Shown here in pieces: positions 45,264-57,402 of a DNA stretch of 64,000 bases. Within the stretch, counting starts at the first letter, position 1. Each line of letters opens with the position of its first letter. The position numbers were made by a program, and so were the translations under genes. The notes under the pieces are model-generated. The model ran no database searches. It was given only the letters and a program-made list of their open reading frames with translations, and was not told the DNA's origin. The stretch is from Daedaleopsis sinensis (lineage: Eukaryota > Basidiomycota > Agaricomycetes > Polyporales > Polyporaceae), in assembly GCA_033807695.1 (NCBI GenBank), contig CM066302.1, forward strand, positions 2,852,001 through 2,916,000. The letters run 5' to 3'.

Positions 45264-45883
45264 GGACGGTTGAGAGACCAGCACCACCACCACCGCGATA
45301 GTCACGGGCCGCCCCGAACGCGGTCGCGATCGTGCGCACGACAGACGTGCTGACGGTGCCACGGTCGCAGGAGAGAGCAAGCGGTGGGCGGAGAGGCCCG
45401 TGCGGCGTGCCCCAGCGACCTATACTTACATACGATTACCTGACCATACTGAAGAATTCACTCACCTCATGGCCTCCCAATGCATGTCTACATACCTCCT
45501 CCGGGCTCCCCATATGTCCCCGCCGCGACCTCGCGGGAATTCGGAAGATTCAGGATGATCCATAATCTCAATGTATGCAGACTCGGACACCGTATACTAC
45601 AGGGACGAATTCGGAACGGGACGGTACCAGTACACCTGTTTGCTAGAGAGTTCCGAGACGATGCCGAGGGACGCGGGGGGTGCGCATGCTGAATCTAGAG
45701 CGCGCCGGCCGAGGGGGGGATGATAACGCGAGAAACAAGAACCAGAACAGAACGAATGCAAGGACGAGCGGCAGATGCAAATGCGACAGGCGAGAAGCGG
45801 GAAGCGGGGACGGAGGCGTAGATGGGGATGGGGCGTGGATGGGGGCGGCTGGGGTGGACGATGCATCGTGCGGTAGTAGATGT

Positions 45884-45930
45884 GGATGTGGATGTGGATG
45901 GTGTGGATGTGGATGTGGATGTGGGCGTGG
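45884..45930. repeat. GATGTG hexamer array
   Basis: Repeated GATGTG units with one interruption (GATGGTGTG) in the middle. Confidence 0.85.
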
Positions 45931-46368
45931 GCGTGCGCTGGAACGAGAACGAGAACGGGAACGGAGCGAGAAGGGGCTATTAACGAGCGGCGGCGTGGTA
46001 TCATTAGCGGAATAATCGAGGGACCCGGACCCGGACAGGGACAGGACTCGGAGGGGCTGCGCGGCGTACCAAGTATCGGGCGGATAAGCTATGTAATAAC
46101 TGAACGTGAACGTGCATTCGCGCCCTGTCGTGTATTGCGTGCGCGGATAGACGGCGGGGCGGGAGGGGAGGGCGGGTGCGCAGGACAGAGACAGAGACAG
46201 AAGAGTATACGTGTACGTGTACGTGTACGTATGTGCAAGAACGTGCACGGGCCCTGGTATCGGCCGCGGGCGGGCGGCGCATGCGTGTAAGGTATGTGGG
46301 GGGGAAGACGGAAGACGGAAGACAGAAGATCGTGAAAGGAGAAGGAGTGTGGCGCGCGGTGCGCGGTG

Positions 46369-46438
46369 CGCGGTGCGTGAAAAGGAACGTGGGGCGACGG
46401 ATCGCGGTGCGTGAAAAGGAACGTGGGGCGACGGATCG
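46369..46438 (+). repeat. 34-bp tandem repeat, two copies
   Basis: A unit starting CGCGGTGCGTGAAAAGGAAC is present twice, perfectly, with a 34-bp period. It lies about 200 bases downstream of the coiled-coil gene stop. Confidence 0.85.
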
Positions 46439-46633
46439 CGGCAGTCACGCGAAAGTGCTTGCTGGGGTACTGAGACGAAAGACGAAAGACGGAGGCCAGG
46501 GCCTGGTCCGCGCGAAGCCGAATTCCTATCCTGACCATGGTTTTCAGATTTCGAGCGTAGACGAGTGCCGAGAGTCGAGACGGGTGCCGAGCGAGCACCC
46601 AGAGCAGCCAGAGCAGCGCGATACGGACCACGA

Positions 46634-49600
46634 TCACGACGAGCGCGACCCGTGCCCGAACGCGCGCAGCCGCCGCAGGATCGCGTCCATCTCCGGCTGC
46701 TGGTGCGACGCGCGCCGCGAGCGGTCCAGCACCTGCCCGATCGACGGCGACGCGCTCACGCGCGAGCTCCCCGCGGATCCCGCCGAGGACGAGCCCGAGC
46801 CCGTGCCCGACGACGCAGACACAGAGGACGAGGACGACGTCGACAGGCGCTTCGGGCTCGAGCTCGGGCTCGGGCTCGGGATCATCGAGCCCGCGCGGCG
46901 CTTGCTCGCCTCGGGCTCCGCGTCGAACGCAGCGTCCGTGCGCGGCGTCTCGGGAATCGACGAGAGCCCGGACGCCGCGGACGAGAGCGTGGAGAGCGAC
47001 GGGAGCGAGGAGAGCGTGGAGCTGTCGGCGCGCGCGTGCCTGTCCGGGGTCGACGCGCGCGACATCGCCGGGGGCGAGCTCGAGCCGTCGCGGTCACGGT
47101 CGCGCGCGAGTCCGAGCCCGAGCCCGAGCCCCAGGCCCGCCGCCTTGCCCAACGAGCCTGCCGCGCGGACGGGCACGCCGGTGCGCTTGGGAGACGCGGC
47201 GCTCGTGCTGGGCGAGGAGATCAACGGCGAGCTCGTGCGCCGCGCCTGCTTCTGCTTGGCCGACACGGGCTGCGCCTGTCCCTGCTCCTGCGTCGCGCTC
47301 GCCACCTGCAACTGCGGGCTACCCCCAAGCCCGTTCGGGACGGTGTTAGACCGGCGCGTGCGCGTGCGCCCGACGGCGGCGGCGGACCCCTGCGGCGCCC
47401 ACGCGGACGGACCGACCTTGTCCAGGTCGAGCTGGTGCTCGCCGTGCGACGCGCCCCCGAGGGGCGCGATGAACTCCGAGATGGTCGTCTGCAGCTCGGC
47501 GATGCCCTCCTCGACGCTGCCCGCGGGCGAGTCGAACGACATGCGGCCCTCCGAGCCGGCCGCGCTGTGGCCGTGGCTGTGGCTGCGCGTCGCCGTGCTC
47601 GTCGAGCGGTCGCGCGCCTTCGGGTTCTTTCCGGGCAGCGTGTTGCTGTCCGAGCGCGCGGGCCCGGATCCGGGCTTCGTCGAGTTGTCCACGAGCCACC
47701 GGAGGCCCTTCATCTCGCGCTCGCGGCGCGCCGCGCCCTGCTCGAGCGCCTCGATCTTGCGGATGAGCTCCGCCTTCTCGTGCGCGTGCCGTTCGGTGAG
47801 GCTGAGGAGGTACGCGGAGAGGCGCGCGTACTTCTCGCTCTGCGTGCGCAGCGCGTCGCGCAGCTGCTCGGGGGTCGCGCGCTCGTCGGCGAGGATCCGC
47901 TGCGCGGGGTCCTCGCGGACGGGCGTGCGGAGGGACGGCGCGTCCGCTTCGCTCCGCGCGGGGGACGACGGGATGCTCAGGCTCGTGAGCGAGTCCGGGG
48001 ACTTTGCGCCTTGTGCGCGAGCGAGGCCGATGTCCCGTGTGGAGAGGGGAGGGAGGGTGCGGCGCGGGCTTATGGGAGACGAGGAGGGCGAGTGCGCCGT
48101 GCGGAACGAGTCTGCCGTGGTGGGTGTCTGGATGTACGATGAACCAGTCGGCGGTGAAGGGAGCGGTTCTTTCGGTGGACCTGTCATTGGCGGCGTGTGC
48201 CAAGTGCGCTTCAGGGGAGGCGGTACCTTCCGGCCTTGTGGGGTCGGTGAGCGGGAGCCTTGAGAGGGCCCTTTGGGCTGAGTCGGCGAGGAGGAAATGG
48301 TGTTGCTGCGCGCAAGAGACGCACTCTGTCGAGCGTTCTGTTCTGCCAACGAGGACGATGCGGAGGGCACTTTGCGAATTCTGGGCGGCGCCTTTCCTTC
48401 GACCTCGTTCTTCAAACGGTTGAGTTGTATGACACTGATATGTCGTCGCTCGTGACGCGAAGGAGAAAACCCGACGGTAGCAGGAATCGGCTGGCTCTTG
48501 CTAACCGATATGGTTCCTCGCCGGGGCTGCAAGTCTGACTCGCCGATCTCGAAGTGGTCCTTGCGTAGGAGCATTTCCTCTTTGTAGGAAGTCGCCATTG
48601 CAAGTGATGCATCAGGCACGGATACATCAGGCAGATTCGCTAGCGAGTGCGTAGACGTAGAGGGTGTGGGGATAGTGGCGGACGTCGGAGAATCCGCTGT
48701 TCCATCACTGGCAGCCGGCGTCGGGAGAGACGTGTTGCTGTTCCGAAGAGGCGAGGGAGGGCCCGACGGTTGAGGAGGAGTGCGTGGGGATGTGTATGCA
48801 CCGTCATCTTCGCGCATGGCATTGTGGGGAGGAGACACCGTGATGATAGGACGAAGTGAGGACCGGCTGTCGGTGCTGTGTCGAGTAGACTCGGATGACC
48901 TCTTTTGCTTCCGAGCGTTCAGATTGAGGCCAGCCTGCGGAGCATAGTGAGGGATCTGTGAACCCGGAGGAGGGGATGTAGGTTTGTGTCGTGAGGGGTC
49001 AGAGTTCGGATGACGATAGCCAGGGGCAATGATGCTGAGAGGGGGGAGGGGTGGGAGGTCTCTAGAACTTGTCCGGACGCTTGGACTGTATCAGGACGGC
49101 ATCAGTACAAGTTCAACGGATGTGTAAGAGATGGAAGAAGAACGTAAAAAGTACGTGGCTTCCTGCGGAGAGAAGTCAAGAATCCAAGATACACTTTCCT
49201 CGATCATCAAGAGGCACGCGACTGCATGGGAACCCCGCGGGGCAGCAAGTAAGGTCATTGCGCGTGTGTTACGAATGAAAGATGTGGATATATGCTCGTC
49301 CGACACAGCAAGAGTCTACCGTGCGGACGCGTACAGACAAGGTTAAGCTGTCGTCGCGGATCAGCGCCCACGGAGGAACCTCGAGCGCCAGAATCGAACC
49401 ATATGGGGGAAGTAGAATCGCGTCGCCGTGTGTCTCCCGCGGAGGGAAGTGAGGTACTTAGTGTGGCAGCCGTGAGCGCGAACACACTTTTATGGCGCGT
49501 ATATGCAGCCAAGGAGGCGGAACAAGCCGAGGTGCGCGTCAGGGGAGAAAAACGCGAACTCACCCTGCTGGCGACGACTGACTGCTGCTGGCGACGGGTG

Positions 49601-49886
49601 CTCGCGGGGTTCCAACAGACGCGACGATTGTAGCAGCGGCGGTGGCGGCTATGGCCGCGCTCGCACCTGTTTTGGTCGGGGTGAAGCTGGCTTTGCGTTT
49701 GCGGGCGAGGAACGCGAACTTTGACTTCTGCTTTGGCGGGGTGACCGGGTCGGTGAAGTGGGGGAGAGGAGGGGGAGACTGGAGGTCAGTGCTGGTCTTG
49801 GGGTCGTGTCGACCGCGCAGGAAGTCAGAGAGGTCGGAAGTCCTGGAACGGGCGCGTCCAGAGGGGGATAACGCGGCGGGTGGCAT
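46634..49886 (-). CDS. Ser-rich coiled-coil protein, about 900 aa
   Basis: The last exon (from about 49050 down to a stop at 46634) is solid. It starts near PLSIIAPGYRHPNSDPSRHK and runs through a very long Ser/Pro-rich disordered part. A single clear coiled coil (about 47880-47690) has the core KYARLSAYLLSLTERHAHEK, AELIRKIEALEQGAARRERE. It is followed by more disorder and the end QPEMDAILRRLRAFGHGSRS. A likely first exon at 49886-49565 begins MPPAALSPSGRARSRTSDL and ends at a GTGAG donor. One or two small exons between 49560 and 49080 are not resolved. The plan resembles microtubule or cortex adaptors, but I do not recognise the family. The 3' half is extremely GC-rich. Confidence 0.65.
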
Positions 49887-51617
49887 GTGTGGAGAAGGAA
49901 GGTGGTGAGGATGAAGAGAGAGAGTGGGGGGTGGGTTCCATGCGAGAAGAGGGAGGGCAAGGGCGACGGGGCGGGAGAGAAGGGGACGCGGGGAGGAGAG
50001 GAGGTTGGAGTTTTAAGGTAGGACAGGAAGAGACGCTTGCATTGGGAGTGTGACCGCGTCCAGGAAGCCATCGCTCTCTCTCGCCCTGCCCGAGTGAAGG
50101 GAAGTCCACCCCGCCCGATATGGCGACGGACTGACTCCAGGCTTAATCCCCGTTAATGCGCCCAAAATGTCCCCGTCAATCACAAATCTCGCCTAATCAG
50201 ATCCAAATCGTAGCAGCCCCGTTTCCCGTTTCCGCGCGTTTGCCTGCCTCTCATTAACATCCGTACAACGCCCGAGTCCTTGTCCTGATCTCGCCATCTA
50301 TCCACTCCTCCTCCTCCTCGACCCTTTCAAGTTCTCCACGTCCTGTCTCAGTCCCTCCCACATCGCCCTCGCCGCGACCTGAGCTGCCAGCCGTCGCGCG
50401 TCCGGCCAGACGGTCATCTCCGTGCCGGCCGGCACACGCCCCCGAGTCCTTGGACCGGTGCGCGGAAGTAAAATTGGCGGGGCTCGCTGCTGCGCGTCAC
50501 AGCACTCGCGACTGATGCGCCAGCTCTAGCCGACTCCCGGTCGTCTATCATCATCCCGACTCTGTCTTCTTCTCCGACACGCCATCCTGCCAGCGCCCAT
50601 CGCCATGTTCTCCAGCTGCTCAGTTCCATATGTTGCTCTCATCAGATATGAAGTCATCATCAAGACCCGTGTACACACACAGTCGACCGAGAGTAGCGGA
50701 CATTCCAGGTGCGAACTCGCTGGCCGCGTTGATCGCGGATTGGCGACCGTCTTGTTGTCGCATTCTATGCAAATCATTATCATTGCAAAACACTCGTCGT
50801 CGGAACTGTACTTATTCCGCACTAGATCTCTCGACGACGCGCGTCCCTTTTTCCGACTTCGCGTCTTGTCTACGTCGACGACGCACGCATGGCCCCATCC
50901 AGGCCTTCCTTCTCCGCCACAACTCAACTGGATGTTGAATGGACACATCAGCACCCCGTCTCATCAGCCCTGGATGGCTGCCGCCCAAGAAGAACACACC
51001 GAAAATTAGCCAGTGCTTTGTCTCCAGAACCACATCCACCCCATCAGCATCCCGTCATACACTCGCTTACGTGCCCGCTTAGCTCACCCCGGTCCGCGTC
51101 TACTTCTGACAGCAAAAGTTGACGGTACGGTCTTCCGCCTTCTCTGGGGGTCCTTCTCTCTTGCGCGGACTCCCAAGAGATATATTACACGGCGACTCAT
51201 CGCCAATCGCCAAGCTTAAAGCATCAGTACTCTGTTCTTTCTTGCTCTCCGGATCTCCAGCGACGCATCACTCTGCTGGTCCCGCTTGCAAGTTGCGGTG
51301 CGGTGCTGTTCACACTCTCTCACGCGGAACTTGAACGTAACGTATGTGCCTCGAGGTCTCGATGGTGAAAACGTTCAACCGTGACCGTCATCACGTTCTC
51401 TCAGGGATCCCGACCAATGACCATATGGCATAAGGTCTGCCCATCTGGCGTCCCAGTGTCCATGCAGGGCTGAAGAGCATGGCACGTCGCGGTCGAGGGA
51501 CGCACGCGCAGATGGCCAGCCTGAGACCCACCGGGGTGCTCGACAAGACCGAAGCAGAACACAGGTGTCTCAGCCCACGCTCCGGGCTCCCTGGCGAGAT
51601 GCACGCATAAGCACTCG

Positions 51618-52427
51618 GTTACAGCTGTTTCCGAAATGATTGATTTTCGCACTCCGCCACATGCGACTGCAGATTCGACACGAATAATTCAGAAAAATCG
51701 GAATGGCTCTCCGGTTCCTGTGGGCTCCGATTTTATATACCCAACCACCTACAAGAGTTTCTGTGACGATTAAGGCCATCATGAACCGACCTTACACGAA
51801 GTTCTGGACGAATCGGACCAAAACTGAATGCATCAGAGATCTTAAGGCCAGAACACATAATGGTCGACTCTTTTTGACTCCCCTGCGAACACCAAGTATT
51901 TGATGAGGAAGAATAGTACTCAATATGAGCTTTCCGCTCATTACAGACTCATTATGCTATCTCTGAGATGATAGCGAGTGTAGAGTGAGCGACAGAAGAT
52001 ACCCAGAGGCCTTCTAGCGCGTATGGGCGCCCATTGCGTCAGAGACCTCGGAACAGTCTACAGCATGAAGCACTGGCATTACTAGCTATTGTGCTATCAA
52101 CAAAGAGTATAGAGCACTATATATCGGATTTGGACAACTATCTGATACCAGTATGTCACCGTTGTCTCTCGCCACCTCCGAGATCAGACAATACCTGGCA
52201 GAATGATGAAGTGGCACCTCGATCTCCCCAACCGAGAGAGATACGGACACCAATCAACTTCACAGGTGTTTCTTCGCCACTACACAACCTGCATACAAAG
52301 TATCCAGAGGTACAAAAGGGAGAGTGGCAAGATTCTGAATTTTCTGAATTTTCTGAATTATTCGTGTCGAATCTGCAGTCGCATGTGGCGGAGTGCGAAA
52401 ATCAATCATTTCGCAAACAGCTGTAAC
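51618..52427. mobile_element. 810-bp element with about 77-bp terminal inverted repeats
   Basis: The left arm (51618-51694, starting GTTACAGCTGTTTCCGAAAT) is the reverse complement of the right arm (52351-52427, ending ATTTCGCAAACAGCTGTAAC), with one or two mismatches over about 77 bases. The interior is AT-rich compared with the host DNA and codes for nothing recognisable. This is the plan of a non-autonomous DNA transposon (MITE or foldback type). I see no clear target-site duplication directly outside the arms, so insertion is likely but not proven. Confidence 0.65.
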
Positions 52428-52935
52428 GTTGCCAGCGACATCATCACCCAAGATGGCCGGGGTGTATAAGTCCTTATGCGATTTCTATTTGGAGCCTGAG
52501 GGTCGACTGCGACCGTGATGCCAGATGCGTGCTAGATCCCCTCGCCAGCTCATCTGTGGATGCACAGGTGCACATACGACGCTTGCAGTCGCGAGCCCTT
52601 GCGCTAGACCGTGTGTAGTCCTGGGTCCACCGGAGCTCACCGGAACCATACAAGATGTCGACGTCTCGCTCCAATTAACGGCAAATAACAACGAATTGAT
52701 ACAACATAAGATAATCCCGGCGCCCCCTTCGTGCACAAGACCGCACCGCCACCCGTTGGAATAGGAATAGGACCGCACCGCGAGAGCGACTTCTGTACAT
52801 GTCTTCTGTCCTCTAAGAGTAGACTTCGCCGCTCTCCTCCCATCGTCGACGTCTACAGCCGCGGGCGAGCTCCTAGGACCTGCATGACCTCCGCGCACAT
52901 TGAACGCACCCGGCTGCCGTCCAATCGCCCCATAG

Positions 52936-52957
52936 CCGTAACCGTAACCGTAACCGT
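52936..52957 (+). repeat. CCGTAA hexamer array (telomere-like)
   Basis: Three full CCGTAA units plus CCGT in a row. Usual fungal telomeres are CCCTAA, so this differs by one base per unit. The short length suggests a microsatellite. Confidence 0.8.
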
Positions 52958-53182
52958 GAATAGCGTTAAATAGGCAATAGCATAAATACCAGCTGCAGAG
53001 AAGCAGAGCCTCCACGCTCGAATTCCGCCCTACCCCCTCCCCTCCCCTCCCCTTCCCCCGCTTCTGGAAATTGGAATCCACACCGAACGGCGACGCGGAA
53101 CCCAACGTCAAGTGCATCGCGAAATTCGAAATCGACGCGGCCGGAGATCTTCAGACAAGGTCAAGCTTCAGGTGTCCAAACC

Positions 53183-53203
53183 GGTAGCGGTAGCGGTAGC
53201 GGT
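53183..53203 (+). repeat. GGTAGC hexamer array
   Basis: Three and a half consecutive GGTAGC units just downstream of the kinase-like gene, followed by degenerate GGTGTC and GGTGCC copies. Confidence 0.75.
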
Positions 53204-53295
53204 GTCGGTGCCGGTGTTGAGCCCGGGCCCGTTCCATCCCAGCCTCCAGGGCGCAATCAAGTGTCGAGTGCCCAGTGACAAGTGACAAGCCCAAG

Positions 53296-56200
53296 TCAAG
53301 CATGCACGGGCACGCCCCAGATCCCGCGCGCGTTCACCCACCCGAACGCGCCGAAGTCGTCCGCGCCATCGCCAGCGCCAGCGCAGGCGTGCCCGTACGC
53401 GTGGCCATGGGCCCCCGTGCGCACGCGCGGCGCGCGCGGCGCGGCGTGGCAGAGCGGGGCGTCCTGCAGCGCGTCGTCGACCTGGACTTGGACCTGGACT
53501 TGGGCTTGGAGGGGGCTGGGAGAACGGCCGACTGCACCCGGGCCCGCGCCGCACCAGGTCCGCAGGATCCAGAGCGGGTGCAGACGTCGCCCGACGCGCG
53601 CGGACGCGGACGGGGAGCGGGAGACGAGGCCCGGGGGAGGAATGATGAGCATTGAATATTGAGAGAGGGGGAGACGGGGACGGGGAGATGCGAAGACGAA
53701 GACGGGAAGAGCGAAGACGGGAAGACGGGAAGATGGGAAGATGGGCGGACAATATTATTGCATTTGCAGGGCGGATCGATTCGGAAAAAGAAAAAGAAAA
53801 AGAAGCGGTCGTGAGCGTTTGTGGGTGCGGGGCGTTTGGTAGCCGCGTGGCAAGAGGCGCGCGCACTAGTAACTTTAAAGTACTAGTACAGTAGTACTCA
53901 CCGGTCAGCAGGTCCGCGGGGGGCTCGCGGGCGAGCACATCGAAGACGTTCACGCTGGCGTACGCGTGCATCGCGGCGAGGCGAGGTTGGTGCGGGGGAG
54001 ATGGAGATGCGGGTCCAACGTCAGCGCGGCCGATCAGAAACGGTGGGGAAGACAATAGAGGTGGGGGGCTAGTGCCGGCACGTACCGGTTCTCGTCGAGG
54101 AAGTAGCTGTGATGGCGCAGGTGGCGCAGTTGGTAGCGCGAGCTCGGGTGCAGATGGATGAGCTAGAGGTAGAGCGACCGATGGGCGGCGAGAGTCGACG
54201 GGGTGACACCGTATGTTATTGACGTTATTTGGACGTGATCGAGGAAATCGAGACGGGCGCGATGAGCGGATGGACATGTACATATGGAGGTCAGGATGGT
54301 TGGAAAATAATAAAGTATGGCAGTCGGGCAACGCACCCCGGCAATGACGCTCTCTTCCTCGTCGGTCAGGTCGCCCGCGTACGTGAGATATGAAATGCCT
54401 TCGAGCTTCCTGTCCCACTGGGCATATGTCTTGCGCGCGCCGTCGCCCTCGAACAGGAGCTGCAAAAGTCCCGGTGTCAGCACCATGCTGCTCCAAGCAT
54501 CTCCGCCCGAGGCTGTTCGCCCGAGCTCACTTCCGCCCCCGCAAATGAACCGCACCCCCAGCCGAACAGCAGCGTCGAAGCATCGCAGGGAGAAGCCTGA
54601 GCGAGAGAGTGCGAATGCTCGAGAGCTCCCTGGCTGGACACAAGCTTGCTGCCCGTGTCCGAGCTTACGCGTCGGCCCCCGAGGTCCCAAGCCAAACGGA
54701 TGGAGAAGGAGCGGGCATAGGGAACGCACCGTGTTCGTCAGCAGGTCGAACGCCAGGCAGCCCAGCGCCCACCAGTCCACCATCTTCCCGTACCACCGGC
54801 GCTGCGCGGTCTCCCATGCGATGTACGGCACGCTCCCGACCGCGTCCTGCGCGTACACCTCCCCGTCCGCGAGCGGCCGCCCGGCCTGCACGACGAGCGC
54901 CGCGTTGAAGTCCGCGATGCGCACGTTGCCCGCGGGCGCGTCGAGGAGGATGTTCTCGGGCTTGATGTCGCGGTGGATGATCCCCATCCGGTGCAGCGCG
55001 TCTATCCCGAGAGCCTATCGGACGGCACGTCGACCGCATTCGTGTTCGCGTTCGCGTTCGCCCGGGGCGCGAGTAAATATGTACATATGGTGTGCGGTGG
55101 CGATGTGGAGCGCGATGATGGATATCGGCATCCGGCGGCGCGCAGGGGCGCAGATAGGCGGGGGCAATTAATGGTTACGTTCAGTGCGCCAGGCTCATAA
55201 TGAAGGTGGGAAACGGGCGGACGTACCAACTGCGCGACCCAGCGCCGGACGAGTGCCCGATCAAGCCGCCGCGCCGCGCCGAGCGCGTCCAGCAGGTCGC
55301 ACTGCATCAGCGGCTGCACGGGGCGGGGAGCACGTCCCGGGCGCACGGATCGTCGTGCAGGGTCGCGGGGGTAAAATGAAAAGTGGGCGCAGTTGGGGCG
55401 CAGAATGTCCGAGTCCGAGTCCATGCAACCGTCAGCCCGCGGCCCAGGCAGACCTCGAGAAGGCAGGACCACTCACCATGACGAATAGCACGCGCCCCTC
55501 ATCCTGGAGGATGCCGTAGAGCTCCATGAGGTGTGCGCGGTCGCGCGGCAGGCTCGCCGCGATGGTCTTGTAGCAGCGGGCCTCGACGAGCAGCCCGTTC
55601 TTGATCTTCGCCTCCGCGCGCAGCCGCGCCTTCTCGAACACGCGTGCGCAGACTACGCGCCCAGTCCCGTGGTCGTGCGCAACGTACGACGCGCCGAACG
55701 TGCCGCCGTTGAGCGAGCGCAGGAGCTTGATGGGCCCGATGCGCGGCGCGTAGCTGTACACGGCTGCGTCCGCGTACGCATTCTCGCCTGGGGCGGCGTA
55801 GGCGTAGACGTGCGGATGCGAGTTCCTGCGAACAGATGGTGGCACCGGCAACGGCGCAGACGAGGGGGGTGGGACCGCGCGACGCTCCCGCTCGGGCGCG
55901 GCGCGCGTCCCCATGACGTACTCGGGGCCTCTGGGCTGGGGAAGGGGCGAAGGTTCCGTGGTTATGGAGGATGGGAGCCGGAAACGTACCACGCGCGGCG
56001 CGCCGTGCTCTGGGTAGCCTGTGTGCGCGCCGACCGCGACTTGGATGGAGGAGAAGGGCACGCGACGCGGCTTCGACTCGGTCGGCAGCACATGCTTCGC
56101 CTCCGCCGCTACTAATCCCGCCGTCTTTCCTGCACGAGCGTTGGAACCACCGGAATGGTGGGGCTTCGGGACCGGAAGCATAGGCTGAGGCGCGGCGCGG

Positions 56201-56331
56201 GACGACGGCGGCCGGGTGGGTTTGGGAAGGGCGGGAGCGACTTTCTTCGTGAAAGCAGGAGGTCTGGTCTTGTTCTTGGAGGTGGCGGGGGTGGTTGTGT
56301 TAGCGGCAACTTGAGAGAACCACGACGGCAT
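53296..56331 (-). CDS. Protein-kinase-fold protein, probable pseudokinase, about 600 aa
   Basis: The protein starts MPSWFSQVAANTTTP and has about 200 disordered, Pro/Ser-rich residues, then a kinase domain read through several exons down to about 54080. Visible motifs: Gly-loop SLNGGTFGASYVA, beta-3 VVCARVFEKARL with Arg where the ATP-anchoring Lys should be, ALHRMGIIHRDIKPENILLD with intact HRD, IADFNAAL with Asn in place of the DFG glycine, PYIAWE in place of APE, and DWWALGCLAFDLL. The C-terminal lobe and tail (HRDI relatives of AGC type, YAQWDRKLEG) follow; the last exon ends GIWGVPVHA. Loss of the beta-3 Lys and the DFG glycine suggests weak or no catalysis and a scaffold role. The large intron at about 54730-54463 and the exons between 54300 and 53930 are uncertain. 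A 54-nt optional intron lies at about 55990-55937. Confidence 0.7.
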
Positions 56332-57402
56332 TTTGTAGACAAGCTGGCTGACAATGGGTCGGGGATGGGGCAGGGATGTCCAAAGAACGTCGACGCGCTT
56401 TGCAGGCCGCACTGCGTTTGGGATGGGCTTTTGAAAGCCATGGCCACCCTGAAGTCCAAGAAATGTGGCCGTGAAGGGGCGGACAGAAAGATCGGCGACA
56501 CAAGGGAAAGCAAGGGCGGGACGGTAGAGTCAAAGCGTAACCAGTTGCAGGAACCCGCGAGAGCGTGGGCCACAATCCGGATTAGGATGCCATGTAAGTG
56601 GCCAAATCCACCGCTCCGCTGGGTAAGAAAGAGATCATGGAGAAGTGCTGCGGTCCTTTGTGCTGAAAGAGCGATAACATGCGCCGTGGCCCGCTTTGAG
56701 AGGGAGCGGGTGATTAGAGGGCGGGGGCCACTTAAGACGGCTATGATGGCGGTCGTGTACTGCACAATAGTGGTCATAGCAACTGTGAATCCATCGATGT
56801 GAGCCATGCTACTTCCAGCCCGGTCAGCCTCGTGCAGAGACTGCATACTGGTCGCTTTGACCTGCAAGCAGTCCTCGTGTCTGGCCACATGTCGATCACT
56901 TTCTCGTTGAAAAAGCGATGTTACTCTAACAGCTTTGTAGAGCAACATACTCACCTGCAATAATTAGAATTAATGCTCGCCGGAAGCATAAGGCTCCATC
57001 TTAACCATTCGCTACGGTGGAGTGTAGCAGTGAAGACGAAGACGACTGGCACTGAGACGAATGATCGGCTTACGAAAATAAACACAAGATAACGAAATTG
57101 AACGTTTACCGTATTGTGCATGATCCCAAACGGCTCTTGATTTTTCTTCAAAACCATAGTCGCGTATATGCCCGGCTGTGATGGCGATCCTAGGAGGTGA
57201 TGAAAGTTACGGTAGAACAGACCAGGAGGGCGCCGAGCCCAGACGGCATGCAAACGATAGACTCGCAAGTCTACCTACTGACAGCCAGCATCTTCCGATA
57301 CCTGGTCGACCGGCGACAACACAAGACTTGCATGCTTCAACACAACATTACATTGCCGTTGGCTTAAGCTTCTTCCGGCGAGGACTCCCGCCCATTCATA
57401 AC
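56332..57402. other. Intergenic with one doubtful minus-strand open region
   Basis: Between THR4 and the kinase-like gene. A minus-strand stretch (57160-56530) has plausible splice sites and hydrophobic pieces (VPVVFVFTATLH, AMTTIVQYTTAIIAVLSG), but no continuous model can be made. It may hold a small gene, or the long leader and promoter of the kinase-like gene. Confidence 0.35.

Larger units (their letters stand above)
44725..46633. other. Intergenic, 1.9 kb, simple-sequence repeats
   Basis: No gene is supported. The stretch contains GGC triplets (45235-45263), GATGTG hexamers (45884-45930), a GTACGT array (46207-46232) and a 34-bp tandem repeat (46369-46438). The right end is the presumed 3' flank of the next minus-strand gene. 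Confidence 0.55.
49887..53295. other. Gene-poor 3.4 kb with inverted-repeat element
   Basis: No supported coding sequence. Contents: the likely promoter of the 49886 gene (49887-50600, pyrimidine-rich), an 810-bp inverted-repeat element (51618-52427), a CCGTAA array (52936-52957) and a GGTAGC array (53183-53203). The longest plus-strand open frames (about 130 codons near 50605 and 52034) have no domain, and the second lies inside the element. Confidence 0.5.

Noticed and set aside
46565..48142. Plus-strand open frames of 525 and 695 codons
   Set aside because: They are antisense to the Ser-rich coiled-coil gene, with arginine-rich low-complexity translation and no splice structure. Shadow of GC-rich coding DNA.
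49375..49410. B-box-like GGTTCGATTCT on the minus strand, considered as a tRNA
   Set aside because: No A-box lies upstream at the right distance, and T-stem and acceptor do not pair.
50605..51009. 134-codon plus-strand open frame
   Set aside because: No domain, no splice context, and mixed composition unlike neighbouring genes; probably chance.
53168..54496. 442-codon minus-strand open frame
   Set aside because: It runs through introns of the kinase-like gene; only short pieces of it match real exons.
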